Under the pieces are notes generated by a model. That model worked only from the letters and a program-made list of their open reading frames with translations. It ran no database searches and was not told the origin of the DNA. The translations under genes were made by a program, and so were the position numbers. Positions 30,073 to 40,150 of a stretch of 64,000 nt of DNA are shown piece after piece (the stretch's first letter is position 1; the number at the start of each line of letters is the position of its first letter). Where the stretch lies: NCBI RefSeq assembly GCF_012931985.1, contig NZ_JAAFGM010000008.1, positions 1-64,000 on the forward strand, in the 5' to 3' direction. Origin of the DNA: Candidatus Roseilinea sp. NK_OTU-006 (GTDB lineage Bacteria; Chloroflexota; Anaerolineae; J036; Brachytrichaceae).

Positions 30073-32457
30073 CTATCGCGAACAGCGTCTCAGCGCAATC
30101 TCGCCGATCCTCACCCCGCCGTCCGGTGTGCGCGTCGGCGATTCATCCACCGGTAGGCGCGCGCCCGTGTGCGGGTCGTACAGGCCGACGACGACAGCAT
30201 ATGCGCCGGGCACGATCCCGGCCGGGATGGTGATCGCGTGACCGTCGGGGATCACTTCGCCGGGCGACCAGACCGATGTCGGATAGCTGCCGTTACGCGG
30301 TTGGCCATCATGCTGCGCGATGACGTTGCCGGCGGCGTCACGCAGGTGGACGAAGGCGCTGTAGTCCGTCGTGAGCGCCTGGCCGCCGCGCCAGTAGATC
30401 GTGACGGTTGCCGTTGCGCCGATGCACCCTTCGATCGGTTGCCGGAGCAACTCGATGCCGAGGCCGCCACTCAGCGGCGCGACTTGCGCATGCTTGGCCG
30501 GCACTTCGCCGAGCGGCACTTTGATCCGCCCGGCGATCACTTCGCGGTCGCCGTCCAGCCAGCGCACGCTGATGTCGTAGGCGCCCTTGCGCGCATCCGG
30601 GTAGGGCATGATCGGGAAGTCGTACCAGGCTTCTTCGCCCGTCTGGAACAGGTCGGTGTGGATCACGCGCGAGCGCACCGGCAAGCCATCGCCGCGCTGC
30701 ACTACGATGGGCTGCACGCGCAGCTCGCGGTTACCCATCGGCTCGCCGGCCTTCAAGCGCACACTTACGATGAGCGGCGTCGTCGTCACCACCTCGCGTG
30801 CGCTGACGGCGATGCCGGTCACCTGCCAACCTTGGCCGAGGTCGTGCACGCTCGCATCGAGCGTGAGCGCCGGCGTGATCGGCGGCGCGACGCGCTGCCA
30901 CACCGTCATCGGCGAGCCCCAGAAGCGCACATCGGTGAAGGTGGCGACCGGCGTGTAGATGGCGCGAAACCAGTCGTCTTCCTGTGGGTTGGCGTCGTAG
31001 AGCGAGTTGAAGTTCGTCAGCGCCAAGTAGTCGGGCTGGGTGCGAATCAGGCCGCCGACGAAATCGCCGCGCCGGATGGCGCTCGATCGCGACGGCTGCA
31101 CCAGCCCCAGAAAGTCGTTGGCCGGCCGCCGGGCGTAATAGCTCATCACGCCCAACTCGGTCATGCCGATCGTCGCGCCGGGCGGTGTATTGGTGTTCAG
31201 CCATCGTCCGACGCGCTCGTAGATGTCCACCTTCGTCTCCGGCAGCGCCTTGGAGGCCACCTCGGCCGGGTCGGGTGGGGTCGCGCCCTGTAGCACGCGG
31301 ATGATGTTCAGATTGCCGATCAGCAGCGGGATGACGGCCAGCGTCGTCAGCAGTTGCATCGTCCAACGTGGATGCGTCGTGGTCGAAGCCACCCAATCTA
31401 TGCCGATGGCGATCAACCCGGCCAGGCCGGGGACGATCGGCGCGTAGTACCACACATACGGCGCGACGCCCAACACGGAATAGCCGGCGAAGTGCAAGGC
31501 CGCCCAGGCGATCGGCATGATGAACGGCGCGCGATGCAGCCACTGCCATCCCTGCTTGCGCGCCGACTCGACGCTCAGCCAGGCAGCGCGATAGGCGCCC
31601 AGGCCGGCGACGATGGGTATGAAGATGAACAGCGCCGACTGTTGCAGATACGCTTGGATCAGCAGCAAAGCGCCTTCGGGGAAAGTCGTGCCGGGATAGA
31701 AGCCCGTCAACCCCGAAGCGGCTTGGGCCGATTTCGCCTGCAACGTGGTGGGAATGGGTGAGCCGAATTGGGTAATCAAGAAGATGGCCAGCGGCGCATA
31801 GATCAGCGCCGCAACGGCGAGCAATCTCACGGCCGGGCGGATGACCGCGAGCAGCGCGCGCCGGCCGCTCTCCCGGCGCGCGTCGAAGTCCAGCGCGAAC
31901 AGCGCGCACAAGCCGACGACGATCGCGCCGTCGCCGCGCAGCCCCACGCCGAGGCCGGCCAGCAGCCCGGCCAGCGCCGGCTTGCGGGCATCCACGCACA
32001 CAAACGCCCACAGGGCAGCCGCCATGAACAACGGCGTCTCGAATCCCACCGTTAACCAGAGCAACGGCGAGATGAGGCACACCAGGCCGGCAATGAAGCC
32101 GGGGGAGTCCTGGCCGCGTCGCCAGCCCATCACGCACAACGCACACGCCGCGGCGATCAATCCGCCGGCACCAAGTGCGTGGCTGACCGCCGGAATATCC
32201 AACCTCAGCACCGCCGGCAAGGCCAACACCAACGCATAGAGCGGCGCGGTCGTGATGAGCGCGTTCTCGATGGCGCCGGGATTGAACGTGAATCCCAGGC
32301 CGCGCGCCAGGTTGTCGGCGAAGCGGTAGGTAATGAACGGATCGTCGAAGCGGAGGCTGCGGGTGAACAGGCCCAGCACCAGCCCGACGACGATCAGCGC
32401 GAGCAATGCCAACGGCAGATTGCGGCTGCGCGGTTTGAGGGTCTGCGTCGCGGTCAC
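30073..32457 (-). CDS. GT-C-like polytopic membrane protein with C-terminal beta domain (putative glycosyltransferase)
   Basis: This protein has 794 residues, with about eleven transmembrane helices within the first ~400. The first external loop carries LRFDDPFITYRFADNLARGLGF, an Asp-Asp motif followed by the ITYRYA-like signature of GT-C transferases. A soluble region (about 430-794) resembles that of the 3877-6681 protein. A closing beta-rich domain contains VHLRDAAGNVIAQHDGQP, and a very similar phrase, VHLFDAAGNFIGQDDGPP, occurs in the 3877-6681 protein, so the two share this C-terminal module. The start is GTG 32457, 7 bp after the SDR stop, so the two genes are probably co-transcribed. 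Confidence 0.75.
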   Translation of the reverse strand: MTATQTLKPRSRNLPLALLALIVVGLVLGLFTRSLRFDDPFITYRFADNLARGLGFTFNPGAIENALITTAPLYALVLALPAVLRLDIPAVSHALGAGGLIAAACALCVMGWRRGQDSPGFIAGLVCLISPLLWLTVGFETPLFMAAALWAFVCVDARKPALAGLLAGLGVGLRGDGAIVVGLCALFALDFDARRESGRRALLAVIRPAVRLLAVAALIYAPLAIFLITQFGSPIPTTLQAKSAQAASGLTGFYPGTTFPEGALLLIQAYLQQSALFIFIPIVAGLGAYRAAWLSVESARKQGWQWLHRAPFIMPIAWAALHFAGYSVLGVAPYVWYYAPIVPGLAGLIAIGIDWVASTTTHPRWTMQLLTTLAVIPLLIGNLNIIRVLQGATPPDPAEVASKALPETKVDIYERVGRWLNTNTPPGATIGMTELGVMSYYARRPANDFLGLVQPSRSSAIRRGDFVGGLIRTQPDYLALTNFNSLYDANPQEDDWFRAIYTPVATFTDVRFWGSPMTVWQRVAPPITPALTLDASVHDLGQGWQVTGIAVSAREVVTTTPLIVSVRLKAGEPMGNRELRVQPIVVQRGDGLPVRSRVIHTDLFQTGEEAWYDFPIMPYPDARKGAYDISVRWLDGDREVIAGRIKVPLGEVPAKHAQVAPLSGGLGIELLRQPIEGCIGATATVTIYWRGGQALTTDYSAFVHLRDAAGNVIAQHDGQPRNGSYPTSVWSPGEVIPDGHAITIPAGIVPGAYAVVVGLYDPHTGARLPVDESPTRTPDGGVRIGEIALRRCSR

Positions 32458-32463
32458 GGTGTT

Positions 32464-33276
32464 TCAAACCACGATCTCGCCGCCATCTACTTCGATGGAC
32501 TGGCCGGTGACATAGCTGGCGTCGCTCGAAGCGAGGAAGGCCACCACGCTGGCCACCTCGTCGGGTGTGCCCAGCCGGCCCATGGGGATTTGCTCGGCCT
32601 TGCGGGCGATGTGTGTGCCAATCGGCCAGCCTTCGTTGCGACAGATCTCGGCGTCCACCTTGCGCAGCATGTCGGTGAGGATGGAGCCTGGGCACACCGC
32701 GTTCACCGTCACGCCGAATGGGGCCAAGTCCATCGCTGCTGCGCGGGTCAGGCCGATCACGGCGGCTTTGTTGCTGCAATAGGCGACGCTGTTCTTGAAG
32801 CCGGTGCGGCCAGCAATGCTGCTCATATTGATGATGCGGCCGTAGCGCTGCTGCTTCATCACCGGCGCGACAGCTTTCGTGCACACGAAGACGCCGGTGT
32901 AGTTCACCTCGATCATCAGGTTCCATTCGTTCATGTCAAGTTGTTCGAGCGGCGTGCCGCGATAAATGCCGGCGTTGTTCACCCAGACATCCACGCGGCC
33001 AAATGCGCGGCAGATATCGGACACCACCTGCTGCATCGCGTCATGGTCGGCGACGTTGGCGCTGATTGCCAGCGTTTCCACGTTGTAGGTGCGTCCAAGC
33101 CGCGCCGCAAGCTGTTCGCATTTCTCACACTGCAGGTCAATAATCACCACCCGGGCGCCCTCGCCGGCGAAGCGTTGCGCGAACGCCTCGCCCAGCCCTT
33201 GCGCGCCGCCGGTGATCACCACGACTTGATCTTTGAATCGTGCCAGAGGTGGATGCATCATCTCGAGATTCGGCAT
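32464..33276 (-). CDS. Short-chain dehydrogenase/reductase
   Basis: This protein has about 270 residues. The cofactor loop is VVITGGAQGLGEAFAQRF, the structural motif WVNNAGIYRG, the catalytic Ser lies in NMSSIAGRTGF, Tyr/Lys in YCSNKAA, and the C-terminal pattern is YVTGQSIEVDGGE. This is a classical SDR (FabG-like branch), an NAD(P)-dependent alcohol/ketone oxidoreductase of unknown substrate. IIDLQ after beta-2 suggests preference for NAD(H). An in-frame TTG at 33297 would add 7 residues; ATG 33276 is preferred. It precedes the GT-C gene in a probable two-gene unit. Confidence 0.88.
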   Translation of the reverse strand: MPNLEMMHPPLARFKDQVVVITGGAQGLGEAFAQRFAGEGARVVIIDLQCEKCEQLAARLGRTYNVETLAISANVADHDAMQQVVSDICRAFGRVDVWVNNAGIYRGTPLEQLDMNEWNLMIEVNYTGVFVCTKAVAPVMKQQRYGRIINMSSIAGRTGFKNSVAYCSNKAAVIGLTRAAAMDLAPFGVTVNAVCPGSILTDMLRKVDAEICRNEGWPIGTHIARKAEQIPMGRLGTPDEVASVVAFLASSDASYVTGQSIEVDGGEIVV

Positions 33277-33321
33277 TCGACGTCCCGCATCGGTCAACGC
33301 AGTATGTAGCGCGCAGATCTG

Positions 33322-35772
33322 CTATGCGCCTTCCAACGCGGCGATGGCGCGGACCAACGTTGGTTCATCGTGCGTGGGCATTTCGATGGCCAGCACGAAC
33401 ACGAGATCGCCGGCGATGCGAGCGTGCCAGCCGACGAACTGATTATCCGCGATTTGAGCAAAGCCGCTGAACGGGCGCAGCGCGCTGCGTTCGACCACCG
33501 GTGGGCCGACTTGCGTTGCCGGTGCGCTTGAAAGCAGCGTCGGCGTCACCGGCCGGCCTGCGGCCAACTCGGCCAAGGTGACGGCGACCCGCAGGGGGGT
33601 GACGCGCAATTTTCCCTGGCCGAGGGTTTCGCTGTAAGTCGCCGTCGCCGGCAGCGGTGTGGCTTCGTTCGGCAGCTCGAACGGCACAGGCCGGTGCAGG
33701 TTCAGCGGTGCAAGATGCGCCATGAAATCGTCCGGCTGATTGAGGACGGCGCGATGGGCCATTGGTGCGTGCGCTTCGACCAGCCAGCGCAGCAACAGGC
33801 CGGGTTGATATAAGCCCTGGGTAGCACGGTTGATCAGCGGGGCGTCGGGGTCGGTGCGCAGGCGTTCCCAGTCTTGCTCCAACCGGTTCGGGTCGAACGT
33901 GGGCGCGCTGGCCAGCGCCAGCACCTCGCCGGTATGCCAGTTCATCACGACGACCGCCCCGCGCGGGTTGGTCAGCGTTGGGCTGGCGCGCAGGGCAGCG
34001 ACGGCGCGGCGCTGCCAGTTCGCGTCGAGCGTCGCAGTGATCGCGCTGCCGCGGCGCGGGCGGTGCAGGAAGTCGTCCAGCCATGTCCGGCTGCCGCGCA
34101 GGGTGGCATCGGCGAACGCCTCCAGCCCGCTTACGCCGTAGCGCTGGCTGTAGTAGCCGAAGGCCGGCGCGGCTTCCGGCAGCGGATACCGTCGTTCGTA
34201 TCGCGGCGTCGCCGATTGGCTGCCACGGCGCGCGGCGCACGGGGTGAGCGGCTGCGGCGCGCCGGCGCACGACGAATAGGCCAGCAGGACGCCATCGCGA
34301 GCGTAGATGGCGCCGCGAAAGGTCGCCAGCTCCGCCTCTAGCCGGCGCGGGTTATCCAAGCGGACAACCAACTCCGGCCCGCGCACGATGCTCCAGTAGC
34401 CCGTCCCCAGCGCCAACGCGGCCAACCAGGCCGCGCTGAGGCGCATCGCCCGACCGGCAGCCAGCTCGGTCCGTTGGGCCAGCGGGTCAACGGCGCGCGC
34501 GGCGCTCATCGGTCTGCCTTCGGCGGCATCGGCCGATAGGCGAATGAGCAGACCGATCATGAAGTAGCTCACCACCAGCGATGTGCCGCCGTAGCTGATG
34601 AACGGGAGCGTCACGCCGGTGAGCGGCAACAGCCCGATGTTGCCGCCGATGATGATGAACACCTGCGTGGCCAGCGCCGCAGCGATGCCGCCGGCCAGCA
34701 GCGACCCGTAGCGATCGCCGGATCGCAGGCCGACGCGCCAGGCGCGTAGGATGAGCGCCGCGAAGCCGGCCAACACGGCCAGCGCGCCGGCCAGCCCTAG
34801 CTCTTCGCCGATCATCACGAACGGGAAGTCGGTGTGAACGGCCGGCACATACCCCGGTCGGCCCTGATTAATGCCCTGACCCAGCAAGCCGCCGCTGGCC
34901 AGGGCGATCAACGACTGCACGATTTGAAACGCGCCGCCTTGTGGGTCGCCCCAGGGGTTCAACCAGATGCTCAGTCGCTGTGCCACGCGCGCGGAGAGGA
35001 AGTAGCCGGCGACGGCCGCGAGGCCCAGCCCGATGGCCAGCCCCAGCGGCAAGCGCGCGTCGCCCGTTGCCAGGTAGAGCATGAAGGCAAACGTGATCAC
35101 CAGCAACGACGCCGCGCCGAGGTCTTGCTGGATGACGAGCATCGCCATCGCGATGACGCCCATTGCGATGGTGGGGGCGAGGGATCGGCGATTGAAAGAA
35201 GCAGATGGCCGCGCCTCCGGCAACAGCTCCCCGCTGTGCATCGCGCGTTGGGCAAAGTAGGCGGCCAGGAAGGCGATCATGAGCAGCCGCAGCAGCTCCG
35301 AGGGTTGCACAAAGAAGCGGCCGATGTTTAGCCACAAGCGCGCGCCTGCGCCGGAGGGATTCACGCCGAAGGCCAGGGAGGCCAGCAACAGCGCCAGCGC
35401 CGCAATCAGCCAGGTGTATTTGAATCGGCGCAGCCAACGCAGGCGGTCGCGCCGGCTACAGACGGCAAGCATGGCTGCGAATGCGACGACCAGCGCCAGG
35501 GTTTGCCGCTGCAAAAAGTTGGGGGCCGTGCGCGCGATGGACAGCAAACCGAGACCGGTGAGCATCACGGCGACCGGCAGGATGAAAGGGTCGCGCGCCG
35601 GCGCAACGCGCGCCAGCCACCCATGCGCGACGATGGCAAGCGCGCTCAGCGCAGCCGGCGCCAGCAGCGGCAGCGGTTCGCTGCGTTGTAACGCCAGCGA
35701 TGCTGCGCCCAGCCAAGCGGGGAGCAATCCCAGGCTCAGCAGTGCAAACGGCGAAGTCAACGACCTGTACAC
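33322..35772 (-). CDS. SEDS glycosyltransferase (RodA/FtsW) fused to a degenerate penicillin-binding transpeptidase domain
   Basis: This protein has 816 residues. The N-terminal ~430 residues are a polytopic SEDS peptidoglycan polymerase: GARLWLNIGRFFVQPSELLRL, WLNPWGDPQGGAFQIVQSLIA, HTDFPFVMIGEELG with the catalytic-type Asp, and LPFISYGGTSLV. The C-terminal ~350 residues follow class B PBP order: FRGAIYARDGVLLAYS, RGAVVVMNWHTGEVLALASAPTFDPN, LINRATQGLYQPG, then GQGKLRVTPL. The active-site SxxK is replaced (PGLLLR; Leu659, Arg662), and the KTGTA position reads FSGFA (768-772). The transpeptidase half is therefore probably structural or regulatory. The start is GTG 35772, 16 bases after the 5' end of a TATAGAAT -10-like box on the minus strand. 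Confidence 0.85.
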   Translation of the reverse strand: MYRSLTSPFALLSLGLLPAWLGAASLALQRSEPLPLLAPAALSALAIVAHGWLARVAPARDPFILPVAVMLTGLGLLSIARTAPNFLQRQTLALVVAFAAMLAVCSRRDRLRWLRRFKYTWLIAALALLLASLAFGVNPSGAGARLWLNIGRFFVQPSELLRLLMIAFLAAYFAQRAMHSGELLPEARPSASFNRRSLAPTIAMGVIAMAMLVIQQDLGAASLLVITFAFMLYLATGDARLPLGLAIGLGLAAVAGYFLSARVAQRLSIWLNPWGDPQGGAFQIVQSLIALASGGLLGQGINQGRPGYVPAVHTDFPFVMIGEELGLAGALAVLAGFAALILRAWRVGLRSGDRYGSLLAGGIAAALATQVFIIIGGNIGLLPLTGVTLPFISYGGTSLVVSYFMIGLLIRLSADAAEGRPMSAARAVDPLAQRTELAAGRAMRLSAAWLAALALGTGYWSIVRGPELVVRLDNPRRLEAELATFRGAIYARDGVLLAYSSCAGAPQPLTPCAARRGSQSATPRYERRYPLPEAAPAFGYYSQRYGVSGLEAFADATLRGSRTWLDDFLHRPRRGSAITATLDANWQRRAVAALRASPTLTNPRGAVVVMNWHTGEVLALASAPTFDPNRLEQDWERLRTDPDAPLINRATQGLYQPGLLLRWLVEAHAPMAHRAVLNQPDDFMAHLAPLNLHRPVPFELPNEATPLPATATYSETLGQGKLRVTPLRVAVTLAELAAGRPVTPTLLSSAPATQVGPPVVERSALRPFSGFAQIADNQFVGWHARIAGDLVFVLAIEMPTHDEPTLVRAIAALEGA

Positions 35773-35970
35773 CCGCGCATTCTATATTTGTCCTAACGCA
35801 CGCAGCGCGTTGCTCTCGCAAGGCCGCGCGCCGTGTCATCGCCAAGGTCTCGACGATAACCCGACAGCCAGGAGGGCCGCTGAAATCAAGGGAGGCGTCG
35901 CGGCTCCGCCGGCCAGGGCGCAGCGATGCCGGCGACAAATGCATCCAGACCAGAACCAGATGTATTCAAC

Positions 35971-36000
35971 TTGACAAACTCCGCCGGCAAGTGCTAAAAC
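35971..36000 (+). promoter_or_regulatory. Sigma-70-type promoter of dctP
   Basis: A consensus -35 TTGACA (35971-35976) and -10 TAAAAC (35995-36000) are 18 bp apart. A weak stem TTTAGT/ACTAAA (36011-36016/36023-36028) overlaps the start of the AAAGGAGG ribosome binding site that serves ATG 36045. The rest of the 35773-36044 gap contains no gene. Confidence 0.65.
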
Positions 36001-36044
36001 AGCTCTACAGTTTAGTTTTTTGACTAAAGGAGGTAAAACAAGCT

Positions 36045-37142
36045 ATGAAGCGTCGCAAATTCCTGTCCGTGGCCGCCAAAGGCGCCGCTGTCGGCGCGGC
36101 CTCAACTGCTTTTGCCGTACCGACGATTGTGCATGCTCAGACGCAGAGGATACGCTGGCAGATGGCCACCAGTTGGCCGGTGTCGCTCGACACCATCTAC
36201 GGCGCAGCAGAATATTTTGCCGAACGCGTCGCAGCTCTGACAGACGGGCGCTTTCAGATTACGCCTAACCCGGCCGGCAAGCTTTCGCGTGGCACCGACA
36301 TTCTTGACGTGGTCTCGCAGGGTGCGGTGCCCATCGGGCACACGGCATCGTACTACTACATCGGCAAGAGCCCGGTCACGGCGTTTGGCGCTGCCGTGCC
36401 ATTCGGCATGACCTTACGGCAGCAGAACGCCTGGCTTTATGAAGGTGGGGGCCTCAAGCTGCTCCAAGAGGTGTATGCCAAGCGCTTCAACGTGATTCAG
36501 TGGCCGGCCGGCAACACCGGCGCCCAGATGGGCGGTTGGTTCCGCAAGGAGGTCAAGACGGTCAAGGACCTGCAAGGGTTGAAGATGCGCATCCCCGGCC
36601 TGGGCGGCGAGGTGATGAAACGGCTGGGAGTGACCGTGCAGACGTTGCCGGGCGGCGAGATCTTCCAGGCGCTGCAGACCGGCACGGTAGACGCCGCGGA
36701 GTGGGTTGGCCCCTATGACGATGAAAAGTTGGGGTTCTTCAAGGTGGCTAAATTCTATTACTATCCCGGCTGGTGGGAGCCGGCGCCCTCGCTGGAGATC
36801 GAAGTGAATCTCAACGAATGGAATAAGTTGCCTAAAGCTTATCAGGAGGCAATCAAGAGCGCTGCGGCCGAGGCTAATCAAAACATGGTCGCGCGTTACG
36901 ATGCGCGCAACGCCGCTGCGCTGGCTAAGCTCACCGCTCAAGGGGTGCAGGTCAAACGATTTAGCAACGAAATCCTGGCTGCGGCCCAGAAAGCAGCCTT
37001 GGGGCTGTACGACGAATATGCCAGCAAGGACGCCGATTTCAAGCGCGTTTATGAAAGTTGGAAGAAGTTCAAAGCCGAAACGGACAAGTGGTTTGGGCTG
37101 AACGAATACGCCATCGAGGGCTTCCTCTTTGGCGCATCGTAA
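36045..37142 (+). CDS. dctP: TRAP transporter substrate-binding protein (TakP/DctP family)
   Basis: This 365-residue extracytoplasmic solute receptor delivers substrate to the DctQM membrane unit. A Tat-type signal, [17 protein letters not shown], ends near AQ at residue 31. The mature sequence carries TakP-like signatures: [68 protein letters not shown] and [11 protein letters not shown]. These are very close to the alpha-keto-acid binding protein of Rhodobacter, so a 2-oxoacid or related carboxylate (for example pyruvate or lactate) is the likely ligand. It has its own promoter and converges on dctM. Confidence 0.92.
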   Translation: MKRRKFLSVAAKGAAVGAASTAFAVPTIVHAQTQRIRWQMATSWPVSLDTIYGAAEYFAERVAALTDGRFQITPNPAGKLSRGTDILDVVSQGAVPIGHTASYYYIGKSPVTAFGAAVPFGMTLRQQNAWLYEGGGLKLLQEVYAKRFNVIQWPAGNTGAQMGGWFRKEVKTVKDLQGLKMRIPGLGGEVMKRLGVTVQTLPGGEIFQALQTGTVDAAEWVGPYDDEKLGFFKVAKFYYYPGWWEPAPSLEIEVNLNEWNKLPKAYQEAIKSAAAEANQNMVARYDARNAAALAKLTAQGVQVKRFSNEILAAAQKAALGLYDEYASKDADFKRVYESWKKFKAETDKWFGLNEYAIEGFLFGAS

Positions 37143-37163
37143 GCGCCACGTGTGTCCACAAGA

Positions 37164-37207
37164 AAACGCCGACGGGCAGGGGATGAATCCTGCCTGTCGG
37201 CGTTTTA
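37164..37207. terminator. Bidirectional terminator between dctP and dctM
   Basis: An 18-base arm beginning AAAACGCCGACGGGCAGG (37164-37181) pairs with CCTGCCTGTCGGCGTTTT (37190-37207), with one G-U/A-C mismatch. The loop has 8 bases and there are A/T runs on both sides. It can stop transcripts from both convergent genes. Confidence 0.88.
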
Positions 37208-37217
37208 GACCCCGCAG

Positions 37218-38600
37218 CTATCTAAACGACAATCGCACCAGCGCGTTGACCGTCTCCGGGAAGGCGATCACGATGGCCAGCACCACGAGTTGAATAATCA
37301 TGAAGGGGATCGCGCTGCGGTGAATCTCGACGGTGCTCACCTCCTTCGGCGCCACGCTCTGCATGTAGAACAGCGAAAAGCCGACCGGCGGCGAGATGAA
37401 GGCGGTTTGCAGGTTGATGGCGACTACAATGGCAAACCACACCATGGTGTAGCCTTCGTTGGAGAAGGCGCCTGTTGGGTTAAACACATCCAACACTCGC
37501 TCGGCTGCCGGCACCAGCAGCGGCATGGCGATGTAGGTGATCTCGGTGAACTCGAGGAAGATGCCCAGCAGGAAAATGGCGATGTTCGCGACGATGATGA
37601 ACGTCCAGAACCCGCCCGGCAGGTTGGTCAACCATTCTTCGATCAACAGGTCGCTGCCCAGGGCGAACAGCACCTTGGTGAACAGGGTGGAGGCAAAGAG
37701 GATCATCAGGACCAGGCCGGTGGTTTTGGCAGTGGAGAGGGCGGCGTCGGCGATGACCTTGCGGCTCATCCGGCGATTGGCCACAGCCAAGATGGAGGCG
37801 CCGATGGCGCCGAACGCCCCGGCCTCGCTGGGGGTGGCCAGGCCGGCAAAGATGGTGCCGAGCACTGCCAGAATGAGCACCACCGGCGGGACGAACGCGC
37901 GGAGCGTGCGCAGGAGCAGGGTACGGCTGCTGAGCGTGCGCGCCTCCGGTGGCAAGGCCGGCGCACTGCCCGGACGGGTGTAGGCGACTACCAACGCGTA
38001 GATGGCGTAAGACGCAGCCAATAGCAGGCCGGGCACCAGCGCCCCGGCGAACAAATCACCGATGGACAGCCCGAACTGGTCGCTGAGCAGCACCAGCACA
38101 ATGCTGGGCGGGATCATTTGCGCCATGGTGCCGGAGGCGACAATCACGCCGGTGGCCAGCTCTTTGTTGTAGCCGTACTTCAGCATGGTGGGCAACGAGA
38201 TCAGCCCCATGGCGATGATGGTGGCCGCCACGACGCCGGTGGTCGCCGCCAGCAACGTCCCCACTACCACCACCGCCAGCGCGATGCCGCCCTTCAGCGG
38301 TCCCATCAACTGGCCGACCGTTTCGAGCAGCTCCTCCGCCAGTCCCGACTTTTCCAGGATGGCACCCATGAAGATGAAAAAGGGGATCGCCAGCAGTGTG
38401 CTATCGCTCATGATGCCGAACCAGCTATTCGGCAGCGACAGCAGCAAATTGAAGTCGAACGCGCCCATCGCCAGGCCGATCAATCCAAAGACGATCGAGA
38501 CGCCGGCAAAAGAGAAGGCTACCGGGTAGCCCGTCAGCAACAAGAAGAAGAAGCCGACGAACATCAGGATGCCAAGCCATTGTGGGTTGAATCCTTCCAT
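37218..38600 (-). CDS. dctM: TRAP transporter large permease
   Basis: This 460-residue protein with about twelve transmembrane helices is the ion-coupled channel subunit of the TRAP importer. Family text includes [24 protein letters not shown]-like opening segments, [64 protein letters not shown] and, near the end, [23 protein letters not shown]. Some members of this branch have an extra insertion between the halves, as seen around residues 215-240. AGGAG precedes ATG 38600, 19 bp after the dctQ stop, so the pair is co-transcribed from the minus strand. Confidence 0.93.
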   Translation of the reverse strand: MEGFNPQWLGILMFVGFFFLLLTGYPVAFSFAGVSIVFGLIGLAMGAFDFNLLLSLPNSWFGIMSDSTLLAIPFFIFMGAILEKSGLAEELLETVGQLMGPLKGGIALAVVVVGTLLAATTGVVAATIIAMGLISLPTMLKYGYNKELATGVIVASGTMAQMIPPSIVLVLLSDQFGLSIGDLFAGALVPGLLLAASYAIYALVVAYTRPGSAPALPPEARTLSSRTLLLRTLRAFVPPVVLILAVLGTIFAGLATPSEAGAFGAIGASILAVANRRMSRKVIADAALSTAKTTGLVLMILFASTLFTKVLFALGSDLLIEEWLTNLPGGFWTFIIVANIAIFLLGIFLEFTEITYIAMPLLVPAAERVLDVFNPTGAFSNEGYTMVWFAIVVAINLQTAFISPPVGFSLFYMQSVAPKEVSTVEIHRSAIPFMIIQLVVLAIVIAFPETVNALVRLSFR

Positions 38601-38619
38601 CGGTCTTTCTCCTGTGCTA

Positions 38620-39267
38620 TCAGCGCGCTATAGCCTCGTGCTCCAGCTCTTTGCGCATCTCGCGCACCATTTGGTCGGCCATCATCTGGTCGGTTTCGGC
38701 CACCATCACCGCTTGATCGGCTTCATGGTAGCCGAGGAGGACGGCAACGTACTTAATCAGTTGCGAGATGGCCTGCACCAGCAGGCCGAAGAAACCGACG
38801 ATGATCAGCGACTTCAGCGGCGCAAGTGGCAACCCACCGGCATCGCTCGACACCTCCCAAGGCCCCCAGCTCCCATCCGGCAGGCGCCCCCACGACGTCA
38901 GCACCGGGCCGATGCTCACATAGATCGCTAGCGAGCAGAACGGGATGAGGAAGAGCAACGTGCCCAAGAAGTCCACGAGCGCGCGTTGGCGCGGACCCCA
39001 GCGCGAGTAGAAGAAGTCCACGCGCACATTGACGTTGTGTTTGAGCAGGTAGGGAAAGCCGATCAGAAAGAGCAGCGAGAAGAGATACCACTGCAACTGG
39101 ATCAATTCGTTGGAGATCAACGTGCGTTGCAGCGCTTGGCCGAGGTAGCGCAAAGTGGCGTTCAGAAAGCCGGCCACGACGGCCAGAACGACGATGATGC
39201 CGATCAGCCCGCTCAGACGCTCAGTGATCGAGTCAATGAATGATGCGACACGAAGCAACGTCTTCAA
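38620..39267 (-). CDS. dctQ: TRAP transporter small permease
   Basis: This protein has 215 residues and four transmembrane helices. It shows [57 protein letters not shown] (the conserved HVRVDxF-type box) and [17 protein letters not shown]. It starts at TTG 39267, supported by GAGGAGGG about 8 bases upstream on the minus strand; no nearby ATG fits as well. It is followed by dctM. A consensus promoter lies about 100 bp upstream. It has an extended hydrophilic loop after the third helix ([19 protein letters not shown]). Confidence 0.9.
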   Translation of the reverse strand: MKTLLRVASFIDSITERLSGLIGIIVVLAVVAGFLNATLRYLGQALQRTLISNELIQLQWYLFSLLFLIGFPYLLKHNVNVRVDFFYSRWGPRQRALVDFLGTLLFLIPFCSLAIYVSIGPVLTSWGRLPDGSWGPWEVSSDAGGLPLAPLKSLIIVGFFGLLVQAISQLIKYVAVLLGYHEADQAVMVAETDQMMADQMVREMRKELEHEAIAR

Positions 39268-39365
39268 TTTCCTGCCCTCCTCTCTGATTTGGACGTTTAT
39301 TTCGACAGCAGCCTGCTCATTTTCAGCCGCGCAGCCCGCGATGCTTGCCAGGCGTATTGGGGCGC

Positions 39366-39393
39366 ATCGTATCTATCGCAGCGAATTTGTCAA
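39366..39393 (-). promoter_or_regulatory. Promoter for the dctQM operon
   Basis: On the minus strand TTGACA (39393-39388) and TACGAT (39371-39366) are separated by 16 bp. The pair lies 99 bp upstream of the dctQ TTG start, in the gap downstream of the DtxR-type regulator gene. Confidence 0.55.
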
Positions 39394-39417
39394 TTCGGAT
39401 GCGGCCGCGCAGGAGAC

Positions 39418-40074
39418 TCAAGGGGCATCTACGATGAAAATGTTTTGAGCGATCCGGGTGCTGATGCAGCGAGGTTGGCCATCGGCGAGATACACGGTGA
39501 GCGAGGCGCCATCCGGCCGGCTGCCGATGGTGATGACAGTCTGTGGCAGGAGCCCCAGGTCGGCCACTTGGCGCAAGAGCGCGGGGTCTTCGTCGCGCAC
39601 ACGCTCAATGCGCACCCGGCTGCCCTCTGCGCTGGTGTCCAGTGTGTCTCGCGAGCTGGCTGCGATTTCGCCGTCTTTGGTCGGGATGGGGTCGCCATGC
39701 GGATCCACAGTCGGATGGCCGAGCAGCGTTGAGATGCGATCCTCGAACTCCTCACTAATAGCATGTTCCAAGCGATCTGCTTCGGCGTGCACTTGGTCCC
39801 ACGAATAGCCCATCGCTTCGGTCAGATACAGCTCGATCAGCCGATGGTGACGAATCACCTCCAGCGCGATCTTCTCACCCGCAGGCGTCAGCGTGGCCCC
39901 CTGGTATGGCTCATAGAACACCAGCTTCAGCTCGGCCAGCTTCTTGAGCATACCGGTGACGGAAGCAGCCGTCACGTTCAGCCGGGCCGCGAGCGCATTC
40001 GTCGTGGCGCGCGCATTCTCATGGCGCAGGCTATAAATCGCTTTCAGATAGTCCTGGGCGGATTCGGAGAGCAT
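39418..40074 (-). CDS. DtxR/MntR-family metal-dependent transcriptional regulator
   Basis: This protein has about 218 residues. It has an N-terminal winged helix (SESAQDYLKAIYSL, TNALAARLNVTAASVTGMLKKLAEL, YEPYQGATLTPAGEKIAL), a dimerisation/metal-binding helical domain (RHHRLIELYLTEAMGYSWDQVHAEADRLEHAISEEFEDRI), and a C-terminal SH3-like/FeoA-like domain (residues 145-218). His/Glu ligands of the binding sites are in place (HAEADRLEH). It should repress metal uptake or activate efflux genes in response to Mn(II) or Fe(II). No metal transporter is adjacent in the window, so its targets lie elsewhere. A GTG one codon upstream (40077) is also possible. Confidence 0.9.
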   Translation of the reverse strand: MLSESAQDYLKAIYSLRHENARATTNALAARLNVTAASVTGMLKKLAELKLVFYEPYQGATLTPAGEKIALEVIRHHRLIELYLTEAMGYSWDQVHAEADRLEHAISEEFEDRISTLLGHPTVDPHGDPIPTKDGEIAASSRDTLDTSAEGSRVRIERVRDEDPALLRQVADLGLLPQTVITIGSRPDGASLTVYLADGQPRCISTRIAQNIFIVDAP

Positions 40075-40150
40075 CACTTATTCTATGTCTGGCGTGCACT
40101 AAACCGTATGGGCCGGCGCGCCGCATTGCGCGCATTGGTGTTACCATATC

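Noticed and set aside
30731-32926. 731-codon minus-strand open frame overlapping the GT-C and SDR genes
   Set aside because: It lies in another frame of two well-supported genes. The translation is Arg/His/Gly-rich low complexity, typical of GC-rich frame shadows.
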